Of a stretch of 64,000 nt of DNA, positions 51,729 to 60,516 are shown in pieces. Location: assembly GCF_024298965.1 (NCBI RefSeq), contig NZ_CP085193.1, positions 3,348,001 through 3,412,000 on the forward strand, given 5' to 3'. The translations under genes were made by a program, and so were the position numbers. The stretch is from Streptomyces rapamycinicus NRRL 5491 (GTDB taxonomy: Bacteria > Actinomycetota > Actinomycetes > Streptomycetales > Streptomycetaceae). The first letter of the stretch is position 1; the number at the start of each line of letters is the position of its first letter. The notes beneath the pieces were generated by a model that was given only the letters and a program-made list of their open reading frames with translations, was not told where the DNA came from and did not search any database.

Positions 51729-51971
51729 GTGCGATGTTACTGCGCATTGATCGCCTGCAGCACGCCGAAGCGGGACGCGACGCCGGGGTGCCTGCCGGCC
51801 AAGTGCGCGGCCCTGATCGGTCCGGGTGACGTGATCGGCTACGACGGCGAGTGGCGCACGGTGAGTCCGTGCCCCACGGAGCCCAGAGCGGCACCCCCCG
51901 GGCGCCGCACACGAGAGAGCCCCGGAGACCCCACGACGGGCTCCGGAGCTCTCATTGTCCCAAGAGGCTAG
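51729..51971 (+). CDS. Possible small gene or gene remnant
   Basis: 80 codons from a GTG. Codons 6-42 have almost only G or C in the third position and encode a plausible peptide (CLPAKCAALIGPGDVIGYDGEWRTVS in parts), while the flanks are less biased and the frame runs through the terminator hairpin at 51915-51953. I take it as a doubtful small protein or a remnant of a larger gene. No homologue is recognised. Confidence 0.3.
   Translation: MRCYCALIACSTPKRDATPGCLPAKCAALIGPGDVIGYDGEWRTVSPCPTEPRAAPPGRRTRESPGDPTTGSGALIVPRG
51915..51953. terminator. Hairpin terminator before the NACHT gene
   Basis: GAGAGCCCCGGAG and CTCCGGAGCTCTC pair over 13 bp with one mismatch and a loop of about 12 nt. It insulates the NACHT gene from upstream transcription. 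Confidence 0.75.
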
Positions 51972-52118
51972 TTGACTGGACGTAAGCGGAACCGCCGCGC
52001 TGCGGGGTCCCGGTTCCTAAGCTGGTGGGAAACCGGGACCCGCCGGGTCATCGGGCGGCGATGGCCGGCCGGAACTGGATCGGAGCCGGAGTGGTGCGTC
52101 CAGAGAGGGGCCCGCGGA

Positions 52119-55100
52119 GTGAGCGCTGAGGCAGCTGCCATCAATCTCGGGCGGACGGTCGCGACCCGTGTCGTGCGGTTATGGCTCGAACCGCGCCGGC
52201 GCGAGCAGGAGAGCCGGATGGAGATGTCCGCGCTGGTCCGGCGGCGGGTTCCGGGGCTGCGGGCGCAGCGGGGTGTGGAGCGGCAGTTCGAGCAGATCGC
52301 GGACGCGGTGGCGGCGCGGCTGGAGCCCATGTGCGGGCATGAGTTCCGCGGTCTGGAGGAGGGCGGGCGGCAGGCGGCGCTCGACGCCGTGACGGCGGCC
52401 TTCGGCCGTGCGGACCTGTCCGACGAGGCGATCCTCGGGTCCGATGCCAACCCCGCCGAGCTGGCCCGCCGGGTGCGGGCCTCCGCTCCCCCGCCCGCCG
52501 GGCTGGGCGAGGCGGCCACGCACTTCTACGAGCTGGTGCTGGCCGAGTGCTGCGACTGCTATGTGCGGATCCTGCAGCGGCTCCCGGTCTTCACCGAGCG
52601 CGGGATCGCCGAACTGCTGGGGCGGGTCGGCGAGCTCGGCCCCGAGCTGAGCCGGGTGCTGGAGCGGCTCCCGGTCAGATCGCTGTACGCGCCGCAGGGG
52701 GCGGATCAGGACGCCGCCTTCCGCAGGGAGTACCTGGAGTTCCTCAGCCGGACCCTGGACGAGGTGGAGCTGTTCAGCTTCACGGCCGGTCAGGCCCCGC
52801 GCACCAAGTTGTCCGTCGCGTACATCAGTCTGCGGGTCAGCACGGACGAGGAGGGGCGGGCGGCGCGGAGGGCGTCGGGCGGACCCGACCACCGGTTGCG
52901 GACGGGCATCGGGTCGTGGGGCGGCGCGGAGCACGAGCTCTCGGCGAGCGTACGGGTGGAGGCGGCGTTGAAGGAGTCGCCGCGGGTGCTGTTGCGCGGC
53001 GAGGCGGGTTCTGGCAAGACGACTCTGCTCAACTGGCTGGCCGTCACGGCGGCGCGCGGCGCGTTCGGCGGGGATCTGGCCGACTGGAACGGACTTGTCC
53101 CCGTCCTGGTCAAACTGCGGCGTTACGCCTCCCGCGAGCTGCCGCGCCCGGAGGAGCTGCTGGACGCCACGGCGGGGCCGCTGACCGGCCATATGCCCCG
53201 GGCGTGGGTGGACCGCGCGTTCCAGGCGGGGCGGGTGCTGCTGCTCGTCGACGGGGTGGACGAACTCGTCGCGACGGAGCGGCGCGGGGTCAGGGAGTGG
53301 CTCCGGCTGCTGCTCAGCGCCTACCCGGACACCCGCACGGTGGTGACCTCCCGCCCGACCGCCGCGCGCGGCGACTGGCTGCGCGCGGAGGGGTTCGCCC
53401 CGGTGGGGCTGGAGCGGATGACCCCCGCGGATCTGCGGGCGTTCGTCCAGCAGTGGCACCAGGCGGTGGGCGCCCAGGCCTGCGAGTTGCCGTGCGCCCC
53501 GGAGGAACTGCCGCACTACGAGCGGGCGTTGCTGACCGCTCTCCAGGACCGCCCGCATTTGCGGGCGCTCGCCGCGAGCCCCCTGCTGGCGGCCCTGCTG
53601 TGCGCACTACACCTGGGACGGCGCCGACGGCTGCCACGCAACCGTATGGAGCTGTACCGCATCGCGCTGGAGCTGCTGGTGCAGCGCCGCGACGCGGAGC
53701 GCGGGGTGCCCAGCGCGCTGGATGTGCAGCTCAGCCTGACGGACAAGCTGTGCCTGCTGCGGGATCTGGCGTGGCGGCTGTCGGACAACAACCGCAGTGA
53801 GATCGCCACGGAGAAGGCCCTCGCCCACGTCACGGCCAAGGTGGCGTCGATGCGTCACCTGGACGACGGGGGCGAAGAGGTCCTGGATCATCTGGTGTCG
53901 CGTTCGGGGGTGCTGCGCGTCCCCGCGGAGGACCGGATCGACTTTCTGCACCGCAGCTTCCAGGAGTACCTGGCGGCCGAGGAAGCGGCGGAGGAGGACC
54001 GCATCGGCAATCTCATCGAGCGGTCCCATCTGGACACCTGGCGCGAGACCATCATCATGGCCGCCGGACACGCCAACCGCAGCCAGCGGCAGGAGCTGAT
54101 CACCGGCATTCTGGAGCGCGCCGAGGCCGAGCGCCGCCATGCGCGCGGGCTGCGGCTGCTGGCGGCGTCCTGCCTGGAGACGATGGAGTCGGTGCCTTCC
54201 GAACTCACCGAACGGCTGGACGGCGCTCTGGGGTCGCTGGTGCCGCCGAGACGCCGTAAGGACGTCGTATCGCTGGCCGTGGTGGGGGATCCGGTGCTGC
54301 GTCGGCTGCCGCGTTCACTGGGCGGTCTGAGCGGGACGGCCGCCAGGACCTCCGTGCGCACCGCCGCGCTCATCGGCGGCGGGAGGGCGCTCGATCTGCT
54401 GGCCGCTTACGCGGAGTCCGGGCATCCCGAAGCGGAGAAGGAACTCGCCGACGTCTGGGAGTATTTCGACCCGGAAGAGTACGCCCGGCGCGTGCTCGCC
54501 AAGTGTTCCCTGGAGGACGTCACACTGACGCTTTCCCATCCCAGCCAGTGGACCCCGGCCAGGGAGCTGCGGTCGACGCGGAAGATATGGATCAACCATC
54601 CGCTCACCGAGGGTCTCGCACCCCTCGCGGATTTCCCGGAACTCTCCTGGCTGTCGATCTCACGGCTGAGGAACCATAACGATCTCAGCCCCCTCACCGC
54701 TCATCCCCGGCTCACCGTCCTCTCGATCGTCGGAAACATCGCCCTCGAGGACGCCTCCCCGCTGGAAACCCTCACCCACCTCGAGGAATTGCAGCTCACC
54801 CATTGGGCCTCCCTCCCGCCCATCGCCGATATCCCGCTTCCGGAGAAGCTGACCTCGCTCGGCCTGGGCGCCCTCCCCCACAACCCCGACCTGAGTTTCC
54901 TCCGCCAGCTGCGGCCGGTGCGGAAACTGAACCTGGAGGGTTCGGGGAGTCCGCTGCACCTCGCAGACCTTTCCGCGGCGAGCGGCCTGCGGTGGCTGCG
55001 GCTGAGCGGCTTCGATCTGTCCGAGGGCTTCCCCGTCCTGTCCGCGTCCGTACGCGTTCAGGAACTGAATTTCTACCGCTGCGCTTTTCCGGCCGACATC

Positions 55101-55295
55101 GGCGCTTTGAACGGTATCGACTCTCTGCGCTCCGTTTTCTTCGGCGAGTGCCACGGGCCGTACCCAGGCCCCCTGGACCTCTCATCCCTGGCCGGCCGCA
55201 CGGCCCCGACGCAGCTCACCGTCGAGGTGGGCAGCACACAGACCGTCACCGGGACCGAACACCTCGACCCCGGCATCCGAGTCCGCTACCGGTGA
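52119..55295 (+). CDS. NACHT-domain STAND NTPase with C-terminal leucine-rich repeats (bacterial NLR-like)
   Basis: 1058 aa. An N-terminal helical domain (residues 1-265) precedes a NACHT ATPase: Walker A EAGSGKTTLLNWLA (from about residue 294), Walker B VLLLVDGVDEL (about 373-383), sensor-1 TSRP (about 411) and the end motif FLHRSFQEYLAA (about 609-620). Residues 640-820 are helical; about 820-1040 form leucine-rich repeats (LxxLTxLTHLEELQLTHW-type). The layout is that of bacterial NACHT proteins, several of which defend against phage. Leu21 is TTA (52179-52181), implying bldA control. GTG start with GAGAGGGG upstream. Confidence 0.9.
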   Translation: MSAEAAAINLGRTVATRVVRLWLEPRRREQESRMEMSALVRRRVPGLRAQRGVERQFEQIADAVAARLEPMCGHEFRGLEEGGRQAALDAVTAAFGRADLSDEAILGSDANPAELARRVRASAPPPAGLGEAATHFYELVLAECCDCYVRILQRLPVFTERGIAELLGRVGELGPELSRVLERLPVRSLYAPQGADQDAAFRREYLEFLSRTLDEVELFSFTAGQAPRTKLSVAYISLRVSTDEEGRAARRASGGPDHRLRTGIGSWGGAEHELSASVRVEAALKESPRVLLRGEAGSGKTTLLNWLAVTAARGAFGGDLADWNGLVPVLVKLRRYASRELPRPEELLDATAGPLTGHMPRAWVDRAFQAGRVLLLVDGVDELVATERRGVREWLRLLLSAYPDTRTVVTSRPTAARGDWLRAEGFAPVGLERMTPADLRAFVQQWHQAVGAQACELPCAPEELPHYERALLTALQDRPHLRALAASPLLAALLCALHLGRRRRLPRNRMELYRIALELLVQRRDAERGVPSALDVQLSLTDKLCLLRDLAWRLSDNNRSEIATEKALAHVTAKVASMRHLDDGGEEVLDHLVSRSGVLRVPAEDRIDFLHRSFQEYLAAEEAAEEDRIGNLIERSHLDTWRETIIMAAGHANRSQRQELITGILERAEAERRHARGLRLLAASCLETMESVPSELTERLDGALGSLVPPRRRKDVVSLAVVGDPVLRRLPRSLGGLSGTAARTSVRTAALIGGGRALDLLAAYAESGHPEAEKELADVWEYFDPEEYARRVLAKCSLEDVTLTLSHPSQWTPARELRSTRKIWINHPLTEGLAPLADFPELSWLSISRLRNHNDLSPLTAHPRLTVLSIVGNIALEDASPLETLTHLEELQLTHWASLPPIADIPLPEKLTSLGLGALPHNPDLSFLRQLRPVRKLNLEGSGSPLHLADLSAASGLRWLRLSGFDLSEGFPVLSASVRVQELNFYRCAFPADIGALNGIDSLRSVFFGECHGPYPGPLDLSSLAGRTAPTQLTVEVGSTQTVTGTEHLDPGIRVRYR

Positions 55296-55308
55296 GGGGA
55301 GACAACGC

Positions 55309-56457
55309 TCAGGCGCCGCCCAGCTCCGTGTGGCGCGCGGCCAGCCGCTGCGCGCCGTGCTCGGTCAGCGAGCCGTGCAGCCGTAGGCGGGCCACGCCGC
55401 CGTCCGGATGGATGTCGATCCGGACGTGGGTCACCGGCGGGGCCGCGTCCAGGAGGAAGCGGTGGACCGTATCGGGCTGGAGGCGGGTGCGGGGCAGGAG
55501 TTCGGTCCAGGCCGGGGCCGTGTGGTCGGCCGGGTCCGCGCCGGTTGTCGCGTCGAGGCCGTACAGCGCCGCCCAGCCCGGTGCGTTGCCCTTGTAGCAG
55601 CCGGTGTCGATCTCCACGGCGCGGATGGACCCCTGGGCGGCGAGGCGGTAGCGGACCCAGTCGTGGCCCGTGTCGCGGCGGCGGCGGGTCTCCCAGCCCT
55701 CGTCCATCCGTGTGGAGCGGCCCGGCCCGATGGAGTTGGCGGGCGGGGAGTAGAAGCGGTCGGAGGCGTCCTCGGCCGCTCCGCCGTGCTCCAGCGCCAC
55801 CAGGTCGAAGGTGCCGAGGGCGGTGAGCCACGCCGGGTCGGGGGCGGCCTCGCCGTGGACGCGGAGGCGGGCGATGCCCCCGTCGGGGTGCTGCTTGAGG
55901 CGGAGGTGGGTGAAGCGGCGGCGGACGGAGACGGGGAAGCCGTTGGCCGCGTGGCCGCCGATCCGCGTACGGGGGACGAGCTCGGTCCATACGATGTCGT
56001 CGGCCAGGAGCTCCTCGGGGGACGGGGTGCCGTCCACCGCCGTGGCCTCGACGCTCACCGCGCGCGGGTAGTTGCCGCGGAAGTGGGCGGTGTCGACGAC
56101 GATGCCGTGGACGGCCCCGGGCGCGCCGAGGCGGATCAGGGCCCAGTCGTGGTCGTCCTCGGCCGGATGCGGGGTGTCGGCCGAGGCCCCGCGCCGCCGC
56201 CGGGTCTCCCAGCCGTCCATGACCTTGCCCTTGTGGCCGAAGGCCTCGGGGTCGAAGCGCGGCGCTTCGGGCCTCAGCAGGTTCTCGCGCTCGGCGAAGA
56301 ACTCGTCGTTGGCGGCGATCACGCTTCCGCCGAGCCGCCGGTCGGCCAGGTCCACGAGGTGGGTGAAGGGGAGGTCGGCGGTCCGGTAGTCGGCGTACGG
56401 GTCGCCACCGCCGTACGGGGCGGCGTCGCCGGTGAAGCGGGGGGTCGGCGCGGTCAT
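55309..56457 (-). CDS. alc: Allantoicase
   Basis: 382 aa with two tandem allantoicase domains (about residues 30-205 and 215-370). Each holds the paired motif MDGWETRRRR / MDEGWETRRRR and a matching HLRLKQHPDGGIARLRVHGE-type strand segment (shown in parts). Cleaves allantoate to ureidoglycolate and urea. Last gene of the leftward allantoin operon. The ATG at 56457 follows GGAAAGG and overlaps the stop of a small upstream frame (ATGA); see the relay repeat. Confidence 0.93.
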   Translation of the reverse strand: MTAPTPRFTGDAAPYGGGDPYADYRTADLPFTHLVDLADRRLGGSVIAANDEFFAERENLLRPEAPRFDPEAFGHKGKVMDGWETRRRRGASADTPHPAEDDHDWALIRLGAPGAVHGIVVDTAHFRGNYPRAVSVEATAVDGTPSPEELLADDIVWTELVPRTRIGGHAANGFPVSVRRRFTHLRLKQHPDGGIARLRVHGEAAPDPAWLTALGTFDLVALEHGGAAEDASDRFYSPPANSIGPGRSTRMDEGWETRRRRDTGHDWVRYRLAAQGSIRAVEIDTGCYKGNAPGWAALYGLDATTGADPADHTAPAWTELLPRTRLQPDTVHRFLLDAAPPVTHVRIDIHPDGGVARLRLHGSLTEHGAQRLAARHTELGGA

Positions 56458-56522
56458 GTGCGGGGCTGCCTTTCCATCGGCGCGGTCATGGGCGGGACGG
56501 ACCTTCCGGCGGCGTTGGTCAT
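56454..56522 (-). CDS. Tiny relay reading frame 2 between allB and alc
   Basis: 22 codons ([22 protein letters not shown]) starting inside a tandem repeat at 56522. Its ATG overlaps the stop of relay frame 1, and its TGA (56456-56454) overlaps the alc ATG. Internal in-frame ATGs at 56489 and nearby are further copies of the same start. It probably has no function as a peptide but would pass ribosomes from allB to alc. Confidence 0.45.
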   Translation of the reverse strand: MTNAAGRSVPPMTAPMERQPRT

Positions 56523-56554
56523 GGGCGGGACGGACCTTCCGGCGGCGTGGTCAT
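56519..56554 (-). CDS. Tiny relay reading frame 1 after allB
   Basis: 11 codons ([11 protein letters not shown]) from the ATG at 56554, which overlaps the allB TGA. Its own TGA (56521-56519) overlaps the ATG at 56522. The allB terminal peptide ERPSCP and the copy EGPSRP show its origin. Confidence 0.45.
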   Translation of the reverse strand: MTTPPEGPSRP

Positions 56555-57936
56555 GGGCAGGACGGCCTTTCCAGGAGTCGGCCGGTGGGTTCGGCCGGCG
56601 TGCCGTGGTCGGCGATCTTCCGGCCGCGCAGCCATGTGGACCGTACGACGCCGTACAGCGTTCTGCCCGCGTAGGCGGTGACCTGGTTGCGGTGGTGGAG
56701 GGTGACGGGGTCGACGGTGAAGGTCTCGTCGGGGGCGAGGACCGCGAAGTCGGCGTCGCGCCCCGGCTCGATGGCGCCCTTACGGTCGAGACGGACGAGC
56801 GCGGCGGGGCCGGTGGACATCCAGCGGGCCACGTCGTGGAGGGTGTGGCCGCGCCGCCGGGCCGCCGTCCAGACGGCCGGGAGCCCGAGCTGGAGCGAGG
56901 AGATGCCGCCCCAGGCCTGCCCGAAGTCGCCGACCTTGAGCTCGGCCGAGCAGGGCGAGTGGTCGGAGACGACGCAGTCGATCTCCCCGGCCGCCAGGCC
57001 CGCCCACAGCGCGTCCTGGTTGGCGGCCTCCCTGATCGGCGGACAGCATTTGAACTCCGTGGCGCCGTCGGGGACTTCCTCGGCGGTGAGGGTCAGGAAG
57101 TGCGGGCAGGTCTCCACGGTGATCCGGACGCCCTCGCGCCGTGCGTCGGCGATCAGCGGCAGCGCGTCGGCGGACGAGAGGTGCAGGACGTGGACGCGGG
57201 CGTCCAGCTCGCGGGCGAGGGCGATGAGGCCCGCGATGGCCTCGTTCTCGGCGGCGCTCGGGCGGGAGGCGAGGAAGTCGGCGTAGCGCGGGCCGGTGGG
57301 CGGCGGGGCGCCGTCGATGAGGCGGGCGTCCTCGGCGTGGACGATCAGCAGTCCGCCGAAGCCCGCGATCTCGCGGAGGGCGGTCCGGAGCTGGTCGGGG
57401 GCGAGTGGCGGGAATTCGTCCACGCCGGAGGGGAGCAGGAACGCCTTGAAGCCGAGAACGCCCGCGTCGTGCAGCGGCCGCAGCTCCGGGGCGTTCCCGG
57501 GCACGGCGCCGCCCCAGAACCCGATGTCGACATGGGCCGACCGCCGGGCGACGGCCTGTTTGACCTCCAGGGCGGGGACGGTGGTGGTCGGCGGGACGCT
57601 GTTGAGCGGCATGTCGACGAGGGTGGTGACGCCACCGGCCGCGGCGGCGCGGGTGGCGGAGCCGAACCCCTCCCATGCGGTGCGGCCGGGGTCGTTGACG
57701 TGGACGTGGGTGTCGACGAGGCCGGGGAGCAGGACGTCGTCCCCGAGGTCTTCGAGTCGCGCCCCGGGCGGTACGGCGGTGTCGTACGGCAGGACGGCGC
57801 TGATCCTCCCCTCGGCGACGGACACGGCGACGGATGCCGCGCGCGGACCATCCGGGGTCATGACGCGGCGTGAGCGCAGCACCAGCTCCGGTTCGGGCTC
57901 CGGTTCCGAACGCGCTTCCGGATCCAGGTCGAACAC
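56551..57936 (-). CDS. allB: Allantoinase
   Basis: 461 aa, cyclic amidohydrolase. [19 protein letters not shown] provides the HxH metal ligands, [10 protein letters not shown] the carbamylated Lys, VHAED and [12 protein letters not shown] the next ligands and VVSDHSPC the Asp. Opens (S)-allantoin to allantoate. Third gene of the allantoin operon. Start: GTG 57936 has GAAAGG nine bases upstream; TTG 57945 and GTG 57942 are alternatives. Its last codons seed the tandem repeat before alc. Confidence 0.92.
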   Translation of the reverse strand: MFDLDPEARSEPEPEPELVLRSRRVMTPDGPRAASVAVSVAEGRISAVLPYDTAVPPGARLEDLGDDVLLPGLVDTHVHVNDPGRTAWEGFGSATRAAAAGGVTTLVDMPLNSVPPTTTVPALEVKQAVARRSAHVDIGFWGGAVPGNAPELRPLHDAGVLGFKAFLLPSGVDEFPPLAPDQLRTALREIAGFGGLLIVHAEDARLIDGAPPPTGPRYADFLASRPSAAENEAIAGLIALARELDARVHVLHLSSADALPLIADARREGVRITVETCPHFLTLTAEEVPDGATEFKCCPPIREAANQDALWAGLAAGEIDCVVSDHSPCSAELKVGDFGQAWGGISSLQLGLPAVWTAARRRGHTLHDVARWMSTGPAALVRLDRKGAIEPGRDADFAVLAPDETFTVDPVTLHHRNQVTAYAGRTLYGVVRSTWLRGRKIADHGTPAEPTGRLLERPSCP

Positions 57937-57990
57937 CGTCACCAACCTTTCGCGATATCGAATGCGTTTTTCATCGGGTGCGGCAAGTCT

Positions 57991-59478
57991 TCACTCCGCC
58001 GCCGGGCGGGCCAAGACCCCACCCGTCGTGACCTGCGATGTGATCAGCGTCTGGGCCATCGCGCCGCCGACCCTGGCCTTCGCGGACCTCAGGCCGTAGA
58101 CACCCCCGGCGATGGCCAGTCCGAAGCACCAGGAGAACGGGGCGACGTCCGAGAAGAACTTGACCAGTGCGAGCACCGCGGAGACCGCGGCCGCGGGCAC
58201 GAAGGCGATGACGGCCTCGGGGTTGAAGCCCCGGCGGTAGTAGTACGCCCCCGCCTGGTCCGCGCTGAACAGGGCGTCGACATCGATCCGGCCGCGCCGC
58301 ACCAGGTAGTAGTCGACCAGCAGGATCGCGACGAGCGGGCCGAGGAAGGCGCCGAGGCCGCCCAGGAAGTACTGGATGACGACGGGGCTGGAGTACAGCT
58401 TCCACGGCATCACGACGATCGCGAGCACCGCCGTGACCATGCCGCCGCGCCGGAAGTCCAGGTGCTTGGGGGCGAGGTTGGCGAAGTCGTACGCCGGTGA
58501 GACGAAGTTCGCCACGACGTTGATCCCGATCGTGGCGATCATGAAGGACAGCGCGCCGACCACCGTGACCACCGGGTTGTCGATCCGCGCGATGACATGG
58601 ACCGGATCGGCGACCGCGGTGCCGAAGACCGAGATCGTGCCCGCCGTCATCAGCACGGAGACGACGGCGAAGGCGGTGAAGTTCACCGGCAGCCCCAGCA
58701 GATTGCCGCGCCGGTACGAGCGGTGATCCGGGGTGAAGCGGGCGAAGTCGGCGTAGTTGAGCACCAGGGTGAGGAAGGTGGCCACGGTCAGGCTGACCGC
58801 GATCACGCTCTGGTGCAGCTGTTCGCCACCGCTCAGCCCGGTCAGGCTGCGGGTGAGCGAGATGTCGCCGCCCGCCTTGACCACCAGCCATACGGCGAGC
58901 ACGAGCATGACCAGCCAGACCACCGGGCCGGTGGCGAAGTCCTGCACCTTGCGGATGAACTCCATGCCCCGGGTCAGCAGCACCGCCTGGAGCAGCCACA
59001 TCACCAGGAACGCGATCCAGCCCAGGGTCGACAGGCCCAGGATGGAGTTGTGGTCGTACTCCGCGAGCCCCGGCGCGAGCTGGACGCCGAGCAGGATGAG
59101 CGCCTCCGACGCCAGCCAGGTCTGGATGCCGTACCAGGCGACCGCCATCACGGCCCGGAGCAGCGCCGGGATATTGGCGCCGTACACCCCCCAGCTGGCC
59201 CGCGCCAGAACCGGGAAGGGCACTCCGGTGCGGTGGCCCGCGTGGCCCATGCGGTTCATGAGCCAGTGGACGATGGTGATGCCGGCGAGCAGGGACAGGA
59301 ACACCTCCCAGGTGGGCAGCCCGAGGACGAACAGGCTCGCCGCGAAGGCGTAGTTGCTGATCGCGTGGGTGTCCGACATCCACAGGGCGAAGATGCTGTA
59401 CGTCCCCCAGGTGCGCTCCTTCGCGGGCGCGAGGTCCTCGTTGTACAGACGGGGGTCGGGCGAACGGGGTGCTGTCAT
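57991..59478 (-). CDS. NCS1-family nucleobase/allantoin permease
   Basis: 495 aa, about 12 membrane helices. NCS1 landmarks are YNEDLAPAKERTWGTYSIFALWMSD at the N-terminus (in parts), NRMGHAGHRTGVPFPVLARASWGVYGAN (in parts), a conserved FVSPAYDFANLAPKHLDFRRGG loop and LVDYYLVRRGRIDVDALF. The allantoin operon context makes allantoin the favoured substrate, taken up with H+ or Na+. GGAGGG precedes the ATG. Confidence 0.9.
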   Translation of the reverse strand: MTAPRSPDPRLYNEDLAPAKERTWGTYSIFALWMSDTHAISNYAFAASLFVLGLPTWEVFLSLLAGITIVHWLMNRMGHAGHRTGVPFPVLARASWGVYGANIPALLRAVMAVAWYGIQTWLASEALILLGVQLAPGLAEYDHNSILGLSTLGWIAFLVMWLLQAVLLTRGMEFIRKVQDFATGPVVWLVMLVLAVWLVVKAGGDISLTRSLTGLSGGEQLHQSVIAVSLTVATFLTLVLNYADFARFTPDHRSYRRGNLLGLPVNFTAFAVVSVLMTAGTISVFGTAVADPVHVIARIDNPVVTVVGALSFMIATIGINVVANFVSPAYDFANLAPKHLDFRRGGMVTAVLAIVVMPWKLYSSPVVIQYFLGGLGAFLGPLVAILLVDYYLVRRGRIDVDALFSADQAGAYYYRRGFNPEAVIAFVPAAAVSAVLALVKFFSDVAPFSWCFGLAIAGGVYGLRSAKARVGGAMAQTLITSQVTTGGVLARPAAE

Positions 59479-59553
59479 GGTGCCCTCCGAGGGGGTGGTG
59501 CCGTTCCTGCCGTTGCTGCCGTTGCTGCCGTTGATGCCCTTGAAGCCGCCGGT

Positions 59554-60297
59554 TCACCGGATGTCGGGCCGACGCCCGCTCAGGGGCCAGCCGGTGATGG
59601 TCTTGGGCCGGGGCGGGGCGAAGGCCCGCGCCTTGCTGGTGGAGAGGCCGAGTCCGACGAGCGCCTCGGCGAACTTCACGGCGGCGGCGACCCCGTCGAC
59701 GACGGGCAGACCGCCCAGCGCCTTCGAGACCCGCTCCCGCAGCCCGGCCATGCCCCCACAGCCCAGGCAGATCACCTCGGCGCCGTCCCGCTCCACCACC
59801 TCCCGCGCGGTCGCCACGATGACCTCGACGGTCCGCTCCCGGTCCGCCTCCAGCTCCAGTACGCCCAGACCGGTGCCGCGCACACCCGCGCAGCGGGCCA
59901 GCAGGCCGGCCGTGAGCAGCCGGTCCCGGATCTGCGGCACGGCCCGGTCGAGGGTGGTGACGACGCCGTAGGAATGGCCGAGCATCATGGCCATCTGGGC
60001 TGCGGACTCGGCGATGTCGAGGACCGGGACGTCGAGCAGCTCCTGCGCGCCCTCCCGCCCCGGCTCGCCGAACCCGGCCATGACCAGCGCGTCGAAGGGT
60101 TCGTCGAACGTCGTCAGCCGGTCCAGTACGGCGGCGGCGCTCAGATACCCCTCGAAGTGGCCCTCGATCGACTCGGGACCCCACAGTGGTTCGGTGGCCA
60201 CGATGGTGGTGCCGGGGCTCGCGACGGCCTCGGCGAGGTCCCGGATGCCGGCGGTCATGGCGGCGGTGGTGTTCGGATTCAGCACAAGGATGCGCAT
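59554..60297 (-). CDS. Asp/Glu/hydantoin-racemase superfamily protein with a single active-site cysteine
   Basis: 247 aa. The first catalytic cysteine position of hydantoin or allantoin racemases (ACFGDPG) is Gly75 here (AGFGEPG), while the second is kept as Cys180 (LGCGGMAGL). This single-cysteine pattern is that of arylmalonate decarboxylase rather than of a two-cysteine racemase. First gene of the allantoin operon, so allantoin or a related ureide may still be the ligand. ATG 60297 follows GGGAGTGCT. Confidence 0.85.
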   Translation of the reverse strand: MRILVLNPNTTAAMTAGIRDLAEAVASPGTTIVATEPLWGPESIEGHFEGYLSAAAVLDRLTTFDEPFDALVMAGFGEPGREGAQELLDVPVLDIAESAAQMAMMLGHSYGVVTTLDRAVPQIRDRLLTAGLLARCAGVRGTGLGVLELEADRERTVEVIVATAREVVERDGAEVICLGCGGMAGLRERVSKALGGLPVVDGVAAAVKFAEALVGLGLSTSKARAFAPPRPKTITGWPLSGRRPDIR

Positions 60298-60321
60298 AGC
60301 ACTCCCGCGACGACTCTCTGT

Positions 60322-60336
60322 TTCCATAAGATGGAA
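60322..60336. promoter_or_regulatory. IclR-type operator at the allantoin operon
   Basis: TTCCAT-AAG-ATGGAA is a perfect inverted repeat 25 bp before the racemase start, in the 219-bp region divergent from the IclR gene. It resembles IclR-family sites and is the likely AllR operator. Confidence 0.6.
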
Positions 60337-60516
60337 TTTCCTTTTCGGGATGCAGAAATTAGTCAGGGTGGTCATCGTCGTCAATGGATCGGACAGAGAT
60401 CGTTGACAAGCGGCTACGGGAGGTCGCCGCGGGCGGGTAGGCTGCCCGTGGCCGGTCGGCCGCGGCGTCCGACGCGTGTGCGAGGCCGGCGCCGCCCACT
60501 GTGAAGGGAAGCCGAC

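Larger units (their letters stand above)
56454..56583. repeat. Four tandem copies of the allB-alc coupling junction
   Basis: Units of 32-33 bp contain a GGAAGG/GGAAAGG ribosome-binding site and CCCATGACC. Start codons fall at 56554, 56522, 56489 and 56457. The first overlaps the allB stop (56551-56553) and the last is the true alc start. The units derive from the last codons of allB plus the first of alc. Confidence 0.85.

Noticed and set aside
55408..57873. 821-codon frame on the + strand across alc and allB
   Set aside because: Both allantoin genes on the other strand have complete active sites; the frame is a composition artefact.
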